Assembly: GCA_026417375.1 (NCBI GenBank)
Contig: JAOADJ010000046.1
Location: forward strand, 1-40,824
Direction of reading: 5' to 3'
Length of the DNA: 40,824 nt
Origin: Melioribacteraceae bacterium
GTDB lineage: Bacteria > Bacteroidota > Ignavibacteria > Ignavibacteriales > Melioribacteraceae
The notes under the pieces are model-generated. The model was not told the DNA's origin. It ran no database searches and saw only the letters and a list, made by a program, of their open reading frames with translations. The position numbers were made by a program, and so were the translations under genes. Position 1 is the first letter of the stretch, and every line of letters starts with the position of its first letter. This document shows positions 8,791-16,940 of the stretch, one piece after another.

Positions 8791-9553
8791 AAAATTTTCA
8801 AAACTATTTAACGATAAAACTTCCGGAAGTTTTGAAATTTTATTTGAGCTTCATAATCACTTAAAAGTGCAAAGTTCTTTTTTAAAAATTTTTCCTCAAT
8901 TTATCGATAGTGTTTCGGAAAAATTTCCGACATTTGAAAACATTCAAAAATATCTGAATGAGTTAAAAAAATATTTAAAGAAAAATCAAGTTGAACTTTT
9001 CTTTAACAAATATGATGAACTGTTTTCAAATATTAATGAATTAATATTTATTAATGCTAAAGAACTAAATAATTATACTTCATTTCTTACAATCTCTAAT
9101 AGCAAAACACTTTTTGAATTTTTTGTTCGATTAAAAAAAATTAATAAGGAAATACAAATATCAATTTGTGAATCCCGTCCCAAATATGAAGGAAGAATAT
9201 TTGCAAAAAAATTATATGATGAAAAAATTAATGTTGAATTAATTACTGAAGCAATGATTTTTAATAAGTGTAAAGAAGTTGACTGTGGAATTATTGGTGC
9301 AGATACAATTTTAAATAATGGTAACGTGATTAATAAAATTGGTTCTTCAATAATTGCATTAAGTTGTAAAAATTTTAACAAACCATTTTACGTAATGGCA
9401 GATAAAACAAAAATAAAGCAAACTGAAAAATTCAAACAAAAAGAAATGCCTCCGGAAGAAATTTGGAGGCATTCATATAAAAAAATCAAAATCAAGAATT
9501 ATTATTTTGAAGAAATTCCAAAAAATTTAATAACAAAAATTATTACTGATTAG
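8783..9553 (+). CDS. eIF2B alpha/beta/delta-family protein (sugar-phosphate isomerase-like)
   Basis: About 256 aa. The C-terminal half carries the signature of the eIF2B/MtnA/ribose-1,5-bisphosphate isomerase superfamily: GIIGADTILNNGNVINKIGS, then ALSCKNFNKPFYVMADKTK. The CESRP motif (around residues 133-137), which in family isomerases includes the active-site Cys region, is present. The N-terminal half is the helical domain of the family. Bacterial members are isomerases of phosphoribosyl sugars or of unknown role, not translation factors. The ATG at 8783 is chosen over an upstream GTG at 8753 because the longer form would overlap the Usp gene by 38 bases. The stop overlaps the convergent TPR gene by 11 bases. 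Confidence 0.7.
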   Translation: MNKKFSKLFNDKTSGSFEILFELHNHLKVQSSFLKIFPQFIDSVSEKFPTFENIQKYLNELKKYLKKNQVELFFNKYDELFSNINELIFINAKELNNYTSFLTISNSKTLFEFFVRLKKINKEIQISICESRPKYEGRIFAKKLYDEKINVELITEAMIFNKCKEVDCGIIGADTILNNGNVINKIGSSIIALSCKNFNKPFYVMADKTKIKQTEKFKQKEMPPEEIWRHSYKKIKIKNYYFEEIPKNLITKIITD

Positions 9554-10163
9554 AACTTTCTAATTGCTTTACAGATTCTTTTGCAATATGTCCAACTTCG
9601 GTGTTTGGATATTTTTGAGCTAAATTTTTCCAAATGTTAATTGCTTGTCTCTTATCACCTTTCGCATTTAATATTGCTCCCAAATTATATGTAGCAATTA
9701 AATTATCTTTTTCAACGGCTAATGCTTTATTAGTATAATCTAATGCTTTATCAAATTCACCTTTATTAAAATGAATATAAGTTAATTGTAAAAACACATC
9801 AACTCTTTTAGGATCAATCTTTATTATTTTGGAATAATATTCAATAGCTTCATCTGGTTTATGAGCTAAAGTTAACATGTCTGCATATTCTCTAATTTTT
9901 AATGTATCGTTAGGATTTTTATCAACTTCAGCTTTTAGCTTATTCATTCTTTCAATAGCTTCTTTCATTACATTAGATGCTGAAGGAGTTTCTCCATTTC
10001 CCTGAGACTTTAATCCTTTATGAACATCATCATCAGGCATTTGATTATTTATGTTTGGATTATTTGCTAAATCAGATTTTTTAGCAGAATTAGAAAAAAT
10101 AATAACAGCAACAATAAAAACAACAAAAATAACTAGATAGATATAAAGAGGTTTTATTTTCAT
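9543..10163 (-). CDS. Membrane-anchored TPR protein
   Basis: A 206-aa protein with one N-terminal membrane helix (YIYLVIFVVFIVAVIIFS), a low-complexity Asn/Asp-rich linker, and about three tetratricopeptide repeats (for example KPDEAIEYYSKIIKIDPK, KGEFDKALDYTNKALAVEKD and KGDKRQAINIWKNLAQKYP). Anchored TPR domains are protein-interaction scaffolds, here facing the periplasm. The ATG at 10163 is preferred to the TTG at 10187 because a GGAG ribosome binding site sits just upstream of it and the hydrophobic segment then begins at once. It is divergent from the ECF sigma gene. The function is unknown. Confidence 0.75.
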   Translation of the reverse strand: MKIKPLYIYLVIFVVFIVAVIIFSNSAKKSDLANNPNINNQMPDDDVHKGLKSQGNGETPSASNVMKEAIERMNKLKAEVDKNPNDTLKIREYADMLTLAHKPDEAIEYYSKIIKIDPKRVDVFLQLTYIHFNKGEFDKALDYTNKALAVEKDNLIATYNLGAILNAKGDKRQAINIWKNLAQKYPNTEVGHIAKESVKQLESSNQ

Positions 10164-10279
10164 TTCTTCTCCATTTTTGAAAATCAATACTCAAAATTAA
10201 CTCATTAATTTAAATTAATAAAAACAAAGTGAACTAAAATTAAAAATAATACGTTTAATCTTATAAAAACTGAAAAGAC

Positions 10280-10939
10280 ATGAAAGCAGTAGAAATGATA
10301 AACTTTAATCAAGAAATGTACAATGAATTCGATTCAATAATAATTTCACATTCAGCTGCATTAAAAAGCTTTGCATTAAAAATGACAAATGACGAAGAAG
10401 ATGCAGAAGATTTAGTTCAAGATACTTTACTTAAAGCTTTCCGTTTTTTTGATAAATTTGAAAAAGGAACTAACGCAAAAGCATGGCTTTTCCAAATAAT
10501 GAAAAACACATTTATTAATAATTACCGAAAAAATACAAGAGAACCACACAAGGTTGATTACGAAGATGTTCAAAACTTTTACGAAACAGTTAAAGCTGAT
10601 GAGATAAAATCTCAGCATTTTGAAGGTGATGCATTTAGTAATATTTTGGACGATGAATTAACAAACGCCCTTTCAAAACTTCCGGATGACTTTAGAACAA
10701 TAGTTGTTTTAAGTGATATTGAAGGTTATACTTACGAAGAAATTGCTAATTTTATTGACTGCCCAATCGGGACGGTTAGATCAAGATTACACAGAGCCAG
10801 AAAAATGCTCTATTCACTTCTTTATGATTATGCCTATGAAAAAGGACTTGTTTCAAAAAGAAACAGAAATCGAACCAAATTAAAAATTAATATAACAAAT
10901 CAAAGAAAATCAGAAACTAAAGAACTGATTAAATTGTAA
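10280..10939 (+). CDS. ECF-type sigma-70 family RNA polymerase sigma factor
   Basis: A 219-aa two-domain sigma factor. Region 2 is residues 25-85 (DAEDLVQDTLLKAFRFFDKF, then AKAWLFQIMKNTFINNYRK), and region 4 is residues 135-185 (LPDDFRTIVVLSDIEGYTYEEIANF, then GTVRSRLHRARKML). Region 3 is absent, as in ECF sigmas. A basic C-terminal tail of about 35 residues follows. No anti-sigma factor gene adjoins it, so its control is unclear. It lies 223 bases upstream of rpoD in the same direction, with an AT-rich weak hairpin (10953-10973) that may end its transcript. Confidence 0.88.
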   Translation: MKAVEMINFNQEMYNEFDSIIISHSAALKSFALKMTNDEEDAEDLVQDTLLKAFRFFDKFEKGTNAKAWLFQIMKNTFINNYRKNTREPHKVDYEDVQNFYETVKADEIKSQHFEGDAFSNILDDELTNALSKLPDDFRTIVVLSDIEGYTYEEIANFIDCPIGTVRSRLHRARKMLYSLLYDYAYEKGLVSKRNRNRTKLKINITNQRKSETKELIKL

Positions 10940-10993
10940 AAAAAGAAAAATGCTAAAAATTAAAATTTTTTAGTGTTTTTTAACTTTTTTTAT

Positions 10994-11001
10994 TATATTT
11001 G
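10994..11001 (+). promoter_or_regulatory. rpoD: Candidate -7 box of the rpoD promoter
   Basis: TATATTTG exactly fits the Bacteroidota-type -7 consensus TAnnTTTG and lies about 160 bases upstream of the rpoD start. No perfect TTTG -33 box is visible at the usual distance; the nearest region is T-rich with AGTG. It is inferred from consensus only. Confidence 0.5.
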
Positions 11002-11030
11002 CATAGGTGATTAAATTTTTTAACAATATT

Positions 11031-11086
11031 AATACTGCGATTTTAATTCTCAAAAGAAGAGAAATTAAACATCCGCAGTATTTTTT
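11031..11086 (+). terminator. Terminator-like hairpin inside the rpoD leader
   Basis: A 9-bp perfect outer stem (AATACTGCG at 11031-11039 with CGCAGTATT at 11074-11082) encloses a second near-perfect stem (TTTAATTCTC with GAGAAATTAAA, one bulged A). It is followed by T at 11081-11086. This is a strong intrinsic-terminator shape. It lies downstream of the candidate rpoD -7 box and 77 bases before the TTG start, so it may be an attenuator or may end a short leader RNA. If the -7 box is not used, it may simply terminate the ECF sigma transcript. Confidence 0.65.
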
Positions 11087-11162
11087 ATGTCAAAATTTAA
11101 TAATTTAATAAAATAATCGATTATAAACTATGGAATAATAACAAGTTAGGAGAAATTAGGAA

Positions 11163-12023
11163 TTGAAGATCACAAAACAATTTACGAATCGTGAAAGCAA
11201 ATCGCTCGATCAATATTTGCAAGAAATAGGTAAAGTTGACCTTCTTACTCCCCAACAAGAAATTGAATTAGCAATAAGAATTAAAAAAGGGGATAAAAAA
11301 GCACTCGATACCTTAACAAAGGCAAATTTACGTTTTGTTGTTTCAGTTGCTAAACAATATCAAAATCAAGGATTACCACTTGGTGATTTAATAAATGAAG
11401 GTAATCTTGGCTTAATAAAAGCAGGATTAAGATTTGATGAAACACGCGGATTTAAATTTATTTCATATGCAGTTTGGTGGATTCGTCAGTCTATTATGCA
11501 AGCAATAGCAGAACAATCCAGAATGGTACGTTTACCATTAAACAGAGTTGGCGTTTTAAATAAAATGGGTAAAAAACTAAGCCAGCTTGAACAAGAATAT
11601 GAAAGAAAACCTAGTCCAGAAGAAATTGCCGAACAATTAGATATGGATGTTAATGATGTAACCTATGCAATGCAAATTGCTGGTCGTCATATTTCAATGG
11701 ATGCTCCATTTGCTCATAGTGATGATAATAACAATAGTTTACTCGATGTAATGGCAAACGAAGATCAACCTGCTCCCGATCATTCTCTAATGAAAGAATC
11801 TTTAAAAGCAGAAATCGAACGTTCATTATCTACCTTAACAGATAGAGAAGCTGAAGTTATCAGATTATATTTCGGACTTGGAAAAGAACACTCTTTAACA
11901 TTAGAAGAAATTGGTGAAAAACTAAATTTAACACGTGAAAGAGTAAGACAAATTAAAGAAAAAGCTTTAATAAGATTAAGACATTCGAACAGAAGTAAAA
12001 ATTTGAAAGCTTATTTGGGTTAA
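11163..12023 (+). CDS. rpoD: Primary sigma factor RpoD/SigA, short Bacteroidota type
   Basis: A 286-aa sigma-70 factor: region 1.2 ([20 protein letters not shown]), region 2 ([26 protein letters not shown] with [16 protein letters not shown]), region 3 ([12 protein letters not shown] through SMDAPF) and region 4 ([16 protein letters not shown] with [24 protein letters not shown]). It lacks the long region 1.1 of E. coli RpoD, as is normal for primary sigmas in this phylum. The start is TTG, supported by the conserved KITKQ(F)TNRES N-terminus, an AGGAG site 10 bases upstream, and no in-frame ATG before region 2. It would recognise the TAnnTTTG promoters. A strong terminator follows at 12046. 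Confidence 0.93.
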   Translation: MKITKQFTNRESKSLDQYLQEIGKVDLLTPQQEIELAIRIKKGDKKALDTLTKANLRFVVSVAKQYQNQGLPLGDLINEGNLGLIKAGLRFDETRGFKFISYAVWWIRQSIMQAIAEQSRMVRLPLNRVGVLNKMGKKLSQLEQEYERKPSPEEIAEQLDMDVNDVTYAMQIAGRHISMDAPFAHSDDNNNSLLDVMANEDQPAPDHSLMKESLKAEIERSLSTLTDREAEVIRLYFGLGKEHSLTLEEIGEKLNLTRERVRQIKEKALIRLRHSNRSKNLKAYLG

Positions 12024-12045
12024 TTTATTATTATTTAACAATTTA

Positions 12046-12070
12046 AACCCCGCTATTTGCGGGGTTTTTT
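12046..12070. terminator. Bidirectional-looking rho-independent terminator
   Basis: AACCCCGC (12046-12053), TATTT loop, GCGGGGTT (12059-12066) then T to 12070. It is the most GC-rich hairpin seen in the window and serves rpoD. On the other strand the same stem is followed by AA/TTTAAATTG, so it could also end the convergent cupin transcript, whose stop is just inside at 12069. Confidence 0.92.
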
Positions 12071-12413
12071 ATTTAATAAAATCCTCACGGTAGGGCGAGA
12101 AAATATCAATCAACTCACTATCTTCTAATGCAAAAACACCATGTTCAACATTTGGTTCTATATAAAAGGAATCACCTTCCCTAAGAATTTTCTTTTCATT
12201 TGCTATAGTTACTTCAAATGCTCCCTTTGTAATGTAACTTACCTGTGAATGAATATGCTTATGAATATATCCAATTGCTCCCTTTTCAAAAATTACTTTT
12301 ACAAGCATTAACTCTTTATCAAAACCCAATATTTTTCTTTTTAATCCGTTACCTAAATTTTCTAATGAAATGTTTTCATCAAAAATAAAACCTGTTTGTT
12401 TTTTGTTTTCCAC
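12069..12413 (-). CDS. Single-domain cupin, KdgF-like
   Basis: A 114-aa beta-barrel cupin. The metal-binding motif is HKHIHSQVSYITKG (residues 50-63: two His, then Gln) with H90 in PNVEHGVFALED. The tail LIDIFSPYREDF matches the KdgF/YP_ family (pectin and alginate pathways), whose studied members help open the ring of unsaturated uronates. It starts at GTG with an AAGGAG site 8-9 bases upstream. It lies downstream of xylB-xylA but beyond their terminator (12429-12468), so it may have its own promoter or depend on readthrough. A role in uronate linearisation fits the neighbourhood but is not proven; many such cupins are uncharacterised. Confidence 0.75.
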   Translation of the reverse strand: MENKKQTGFIFDENISLENLGNGLKRKILGFDKELMLVKVIFEKGAIGYIHKHIHSQVSYITKGAFEVTIANEKKILREGDSFYIEPNVEHGVFALEDSELIDIFSPYREDFIK

Positions 12414-12428
12414 TAACGTTCTCCTTAT

Positions 12429-12468
12429 AAAAAAATTGGCTAAAATAAGTTATTTACTTTAGCCAATT
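12429..12468 (-). terminator. Rho-independent terminator of xylBA
   Basis: On the minus strand an 11-bp perfect stem (AATTGGCTAAA at 12434-12444 and TTTAGCCAATT at 12458-12468, loop of 13) is followed by a T-run (complement of 12429-12435). It lies 24 bases beyond the xylA stop. Confidence 0.85.
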
Positions 12469-12491
12469 TATTACACCAAATTATTAATAAA

Positions 12492-13820
12492 TTAAATATA
12501 CATATTTATTAATTGTTCATATTTTTCTTGTTTTCCGCTTATTTGTTTAGGTTCCCCATTTTGAACTGCAAGATTATATAAATCTTCTAAAGTTAATTTA
12601 CCTTCTTCAAATGCTTTACCATTATCAGAATTAAATGATGAATATCTTTCTTCCAACATTGTATTATAATTTGATTCGTTTAATATTTTTTCTGCTACAA
12701 TTAATGCACGGGCAAAAGTATCCATACCTGAAATATGAGAGATAAATAAATCTTCATGATCAGTTGAATTTCTTCTTACTTTGGCATCAAAATTAACTCC
12801 ACCTTTTCCAAAACCTCCTGCTTTTGCAATTACCAACATTGTTTCAACGAGTTCATAAATGTTAATTGGAAACTGATCTGTATCCCAGCCATTTTGATAA
12901 TCTCCTCTGTTAGCATCAATACTTCCGAATAAACCAGCATCAACCGCACATTGAATATCATGTTGAAATGTATGACCTGCTAAAGTTGCATGGTTTACTT
13001 CAATATTCAATTTAAAATCTTTTTCTAATCCATAATATCTTAAAAATCCAATAACAGTTTCAGCATCAAAATCATATTGATGTTTCATTGGTTCCATCGG
13101 TTTAGGTTCAATAAGAAATACACCATTAAAACCATTTTTTCTGCCATAATCTCTTGCTAAAGTTAAAAATTTAGCAAGATGTTCTTTTTCTTTTTTCATG
13201 TTTGTATTTAATAAGGACATATATCCTTCTCTACCACCCCAGAAAACATAATTTTCACCACCAAGTTTTATTGTAGCATCGATTGCTCTTTTTACTTGTG
13301 TTGCTGCATAAGAAACTACGTTGAAATCTGGATTTGTAGCTGCACCATTCATATAACGTGGATGAGAAAATAAGTTTGCTGTTCCCCATAATAATTTAAC
13401 TCCGGATTCTTTTTGTCTTTGCAATGCATATTCAACAATTAAATCCATTCTTTTATCTGTTTCAATTATTGAATCAGCTTCATCAACTAAATCAGTATCA
13501 TGAAAACAATAGAATGGAATTCCAAGTTTTGTAGCAAGTTCAAATGCGGCATCAACTTTGTTTTTAGCTTTTTGAATTGGATCGCTTGATTTATTCCATT
13601 CTAAATTTCGTGTTCCCGGACCAAAAGGATCGCCACCTGTTGAACACAATGAATGCCAATAGGCAATTGCAAACCGGAAATATTCTTTCATTGTTTTACC
13701 AAAAACAATTTTATTTTCGTCATACCAACGAAATGCAAGTGGATTTTTAGATTCCGGACCTTCATAAGGAATTTTTCCGATACCTTTAAAATATTCTTGT
13801 TCACCTTTAAAGTAATTCAT
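12492..13820 (-). CDS. xylA: Xylose isomerase (class II)
   Basis: Converts D-xylose to D-xylulose in the cytoplasm. The 442-aa length is that of class II xylose isomerases. FHDTDL (residues 106-111) has the catalytic His107 and Asp110, LIEPKPMEP has the metal-binding Glu, [10 protein letters not shown] and [19 protein letters not shown] carry the other metal ligands, and [17 protein letters not shown] is a strong family signature. The ATG lies 1 base after the xylB stop, so xylB-xylA form one transcript controlled from the intergenic region at 15310-15414. It supplies the sink for the xylose made by the GH genes on the far side of the window. Confidence 0.97.
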   Translation of the reverse strand: MNYFKGEQEYFKGIGKIPYEGPESKNPLAFRWYDENKIVFGKTMKEYFRFAIAYWHSLCSTGGDPFGPGTRNLEWNKSSDPIQKAKNKVDAAFELATKLGIPFYCFHDTDLVDEADSIIETDKRMDLIVEYALQRQKESGVKLLWGTANLFSHPRYMNGAATNPDFNVVSYAATQVKRAIDATIKLGGENYVFWGGREGYMSLLNTNMKKEKEHLAKFLTLARDYGRKNGFNGVFLIEPKPMEPMKHQYDFDAETVIGFLRYYGLEKDFKLNIEVNHATLAGHTFQHDIQCAVDAGLFGSIDANRGDYQNGWDTDQFPINIYELVETMLVIAKAGGFGKGGVNFDAKVRRNSTDHEDLFISHISGMDTFARALIVAEKILNESNYNTMLEERYSSFNSDNGKAFEEGKLTLEDLYNLAVQNGEPKQISGKQEKYEQLINMYI

Positions 13821-13821
13821 T

Positions 13822-15309
13822 TTAACCTCTATTTAATTGATTATTTAAAATTTCAAACCATTTGTTGTATGCTTCAATGTATTTATAATTTTTATCATCC
13901 GGAGATATAACTTCTAATTTTTTTAGATTTGTAAAAGCCTCTTCAATATTATTATATAAACCTGCTCCATATGCTGCACCCCTTGCAGCTCCATGAGCAC
14001 CATCAGTATCATACATTTCGATTGTTGCACCAGTTGTATTGGCTAAAGTCTCACGGAAAATTTTGCTTAGAAACATATTTGCTTTACCGGCTTTAATTTT
14101 TTCGATCTTAATTCCTAATTCTTGAATAATATCAAAACCATATTTGAATGAGAATGCAACTCCTTCGTGAGCAGCACGTATTATATTTTTAATTGTATGT
14201 CTGTTAAAATCTAAACCATGAATACTAGCATTAATTAATTTATTTTCTAACATTCTTTCGGCTCCATTACCGAAAGGTAAAATGAATAGATCATCAGAGC
14301 CAATTGGGGCCTGAATTGCAAGTTCATTCATTTCATTATATGATAAATTAGAAGCAAAACTTTTTCTTATCCAGGAATTCAAAATACCAGTTCCATTTAT
14401 GCAAAGCAGAACACCAAGTTTAATATTTTCATTTGAGTGATTTACATGAGCAAAAATGTTAATTCTATTTTTAGAATCATAATTTTTTTGATTAATAACA
14501 GCATATATAACACCGGAAGTACCAGCGGTTGCAGCAACTTCACCAGCATTTAAAACATTTAGTGATAAAGCATTATTTGGTTGATCGCCAGCTCTATAAC
14601 TAACTATTGCTTCTTTTGAAATACCAAGTTCTTCCGCAATTTTTGATTGTATTTTTCCTTGATTTGAAAATGTCGGTTTTATTTCGGGAAAATAATTTAA
14701 TGGAATTTCATAATAATCAATCACATCTTTTGAAATAGAGTTTTCTTTAAAGTTCCAAAATATACCTTCAGAAAGTCCCGAAATTGTTGTATTTATTTCA
14801 CCAGTTAATTTCATCGCAAGGAAATCACCTGGTAACATAAATTTATAAATAGAATTAAATTTTTCGGGTTCATTTAACTTAACCCAACGAAGTTTTGAAG
14901 CAGTAAAATTTGCTGGAGAGTTTAATGTTGTTGACAAACATTTTTCATTGCCAATTTCATTAAAAGCTTTGTTCCCTATTTCAACAGCTCTACTATCGCA
15001 CCAAATAATTGATGGACGAATTACAGATAAGTCTTTATTAACAATTACTAATCCATGCATTTGATATGAAATACCAATTGCTTTAATATTTTTTCCATCA
15101 ATATCATTTTTCGACAAAATTTTCTTTACAAGAATTTTAAAGTACTCATACCATTTATTCGGGTCTTGTTCAGCAAATCCGGCTTTTGTTGAAATTATTT
15201 CCATTTCCTGTTCAGGATAAAATTCACTAGCAATTATTTCTTTTTTTTCAACATCAAAAATTGCAGCTTTTATAGATGAACTGCCTAAATCAATTCCAAG
15301 TGTTAGCAT
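13822..15309 (-). CDS. xylB: Xylulokinase
   Basis: Phosphorylates D-xylulose to xylulose 5-phosphate with ATP. It is a 495-aa FGGY-family kinase: the N-terminal phosphate loop [16 protein letters not shown], the substrate region [10 protein letters not shown] with IIWCDSRA, the hinge segment [26 protein letters not shown] (described in parts), and the C-terminal ATP-site segment [15 protein letters not shown]. It is the first gene of the xylB-xylA pair and divergent from the Nudix-type regulator, with operator-like repeats between them. Length and motifs are normal. Confidence 0.95.
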   Translation of the reverse strand: MLTLGIDLGSSSIKAAIFDVEKKEIIASEFYPEQEMEIISTKAGFAEQDPNKWYEYFKILVKKILSKNDIDGKNIKAIGISYQMHGLVIVNKDLSVIRPSIIWCDSRAVEIGNKAFNEIGNEKCLSTTLNSPANFTASKLRWVKLNEPEKFNSIYKFMLPGDFLAMKLTGEINTTISGLSEGIFWNFKENSISKDVIDYYEIPLNYFPEIKPTFSNQGKIQSKIAEELGISKEAIVSYRAGDQPNNALSLNVLNAGEVAATAGTSGVIYAVINQKNYDSKNRINIFAHVNHSNENIKLGVLLCINGTGILNSWIRKSFASNLSYNEMNELAIQAPIGSDDLFILPFGNGAERMLENKLINASIHGLDFNRHTIKNIIRAAHEGVAFSFKYGFDIIQELGIKIEKIKAGKANMFLSKIFRETLANTTGATIEMYDTDGAHGAARGAAYGAGLYNNIEEAFTNLKKLEVISPDDKNYKYIEAYNKWFEILNNQLNRG

Positions 15310-15328
15310 ATTATTTTCTCATTTTATT

Positions 15329-15363
15329 AGTGTATAAATTACACTTTTTAATGTATATTTACA
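15329..15363. promoter_or_regulatory. Operator-like inverted repeats between xylB and the Nudix regulator
   Basis: Two half-overlapping dyads lie in the 105-base divergent intergenic region: AGTGTA-taaat-TACACT at 15329-15345 (6-bp arms, 5-base spacer) and TGTA-tatt-TACA at 15352-15363. Both share a TGTA...TACA core. They sit just upstream of the candidate -7 box of the regulator and within reach of xylB, so one bound protein could control both directions. The obvious candidate is the adjacent Nudix-type regulator. I saw no matching dyad upstream of the large GH operon. Confidence 0.55.
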
Positions 15364-15369
15364 ACAAAA

Positions 15370-15377
15370 TATTTTTG
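15370..15377 (+). promoter_or_regulatory. Candidate -7 box for the regulator-SDR-uxuA transcript
   Basis: TATTTTTG fits TAnnTTTG and lies 38 bases before the ATG of the Nudix-type regulator. The operator-like dyads lie directly upstream, overlapping the expected -33 region, which would allow repression by occlusion. It is inferred from consensus only. Confidence 0.45.
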
Positions 15378-15414
15378 TATTTTTACTTTATGAATGAAAT
15401 AAAGAGAGTTTAAT

Positions 15415-16104
15415 ATGTCACATAAGCTTAAAGAAGTATTAAAAAACATTTCAATTGATTGCGTAATTTTTGGATTTAATAATAATGAGTTGGAAGTTTT
15501 ATTAATTAAAAGAGCTGTTAATCCGTATAAAGATTATTGGGCTTTACCCGGTGGTTTTATTAAAAAAAATGAATTAGTCAAAGAAGCTGCCGATAGAATT
15601 CTTTTCGAAACTACTGGTATAAACAATATTTTTTTAGAAGAGTTTGAAATATTTGATTCTGTTGATCGTTTTCCTTTATGGCGTGTATTAACTTTAGGGC
15701 ATTATGCATTAATAAGTCCAAATCTTTATCATCTTTCAACTGGTTCTGACTCATTAGAAGTAAAGTGGTTTTCAATTAATGAACTTCCAGATTTACCTTT
15801 TGACCATTTACATATTATTAATACTGCATTGATGAAACTAAGAAATCGTGTAAGATATAAACCCATTGGATTTGAATTATTACCAGCTAAATTTACACTG
15901 CCACAACTACAAAAATTATATGAAGTTATTTTAGGGAAAGAATTAGATAAAAGAAATTTCAGGAAAAAAATTATGAAAATGAAGTTACTAAAGATGCTTA
16001 ATGAAAAAGATAAAAATAACATTAAAAGACCAGCATTGTTATATAAATTCGATAACAAAAATTATAATAGATTAAAAGAAAAAGGTTTTGTATTTGAAAT
16101 ATGA
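15415..16104 (+). CDS. NrtR-type transcriptional regulator (degenerate Nudix plus winged helix)
   Basis: A 229-aa protein with an N-terminal Nudix domain and a C-terminal winged-helix domain (about residues 150-229, starting FELLPAKFTLPQLQKLYEVILG). The Nudix box at 47-69 keeps G47, E53, R61, E65 and G68, but I62 and T66 replace two of the glutamates of REuxEE. It is therefore probably a ligand sensor and not a hydrolase. In Bacteroidota, members of this family (AraR/XylR-like) control arabinose or xylose genes by binding sugar metabolites. It is divergent from xylBA, and its stop overlaps the SDR start by 4 bases. Its likely targets are both transcripts from the shared intergenic region. Confidence 0.85.
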   Translation: MSHKLKEVLKNISIDCVIFGFNNNELEVLLIKRAVNPYKDYWALPGGFIKKNELVKEAADRILFETTGINNIFLEEFEIFDSVDRFPLWRVLTLGHYALISPNLYHLSTGSDSLEVKWFSINELPDLPFDHLHIINTALMKLRNRVRYKPIGFELLPAKFTLPQLQKLYEVILGKELDKRNFRKKIMKMKLLKMLNEKDKNNIKRPALLYKFDNKNYNRLKEKGFVFEI

Positions 16105-16940
16105 GTGAGATTAATATGGAAGATAGATATAAAATATTTAACATAGATGGTAAAACAATTATTCTAACAGGAGCTACAGGAGTAATTGGAAGTGAAGTTG
16201 CAAAATATCTTGCTACTTTTAATGTTAATTTAGTATTAGTTGGTCGAAACTTTGATAAATTGAAATCACTTAAAAAAGAAATATCAAATAAGAAATCAAA
16301 CATTGAAATTTTAAAATGTGATTTATTAAAAGAAAAATCTTTACAAAATGTAATAGAAAAAATTATTAAAAAATTTAATTCAATAAATGCTTTGATTAAT
16401 GCAGCTGGTGGGCATGTACCAGGTTCAGTTTTAAGTGAGAATCAAACAATATTTCAACTTGATTTTAAAAAATTTGATGAAACTATAAGACTTAATTTAG
16501 ATGGAACTGTTCTCCCTTCCATAATTTTTGGTGAAGAAATTTGTAAGAATAATAATGGTTCTATAATTACAATTTCCTCTATGGCGGCAACAAGAGCAAT
16601 TACTCGTGTAGTTGGTTATTCAATTGCAAAAGCTGGTATTGAAAATTTTACAAGATGGCTTGCAATGGACTTAGCTTTAAAATTTGGAAACGGAATAAGA
16701 GTAAATTCAATTGCACCGGGATTTTTGATAACTAATCAAAACAAAAATTTATTAATTGATAGATATGGAAATTTAACAGAACGTGGTGAAAAAATTATTT
16801 CAATGACTCCATTTAAAAGATTTGGAGAACCAAAAGAACTTTTAGGAGCTATTTTATTTTTGCTAAGTGATGCAAGCAGTTTTGTAAATGGTGCTGTAAT
16901 TCCAATTGATGGTGGTTTTAATATTTATAGTGGAGTATAA
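16101..16940 (+). CDS. SDR oxidoreductase, probable D-fructuronate reductase (mannonate-forming)
   Basis: A 279-aa classical short-chain dehydrogenase: the NAD(P)-binding TGATGVIG at 23-30, NAAGGHVPG at 100-108, and catalytic S160, Y173 and K177. The C-terminus ends in the usual DGGFNIYSG. The longer glycine-rich AAGG(H/N)xP segment is typical of the SDR-type fructuronate/mannonate oxidoreductases found beside uxuA (YjmF/UxuB-like). Operon position supports that role: it overlaps the regulator by 4 bases (ATGA), and uxuA begins at the base after its stop. The reaction would be fructuronate to mannonate. Whether it also accepts the 4-O-methyl form is unknown. Confidence 0.8.
   Translation: MSEINMEDRYKIFNIDGKTIILTGATGVIGSEVAKYLATFNVNLVLVGRNFDKLKSLKKEISNKKSNIEILKCDLLKEKSLQNVIEKIIKKFNSINALINAAGGHVPGSVLSENQTIFQLDFKKFDETIRLNLDGTVLPSIIFGEEICKNNNGSIITISSMAATRAITRVVGYSIAKAGIENFTRWLAMDLALKFGNGIRVNSIAPGFLITNQNKNLLIDRYGNLTERGEKIISMTPFKRFGEPKELLGAILFLLSDASSFVNGAVIPIDGGFNIYSGV

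Noticed and set aside
8514-8801. Minus-strand ORF of 95 codons over the universal stress protein
   Set aside because: It overlaps a textbook Usp gene with a strong ribosome binding site; the sequence has no family resemblance.
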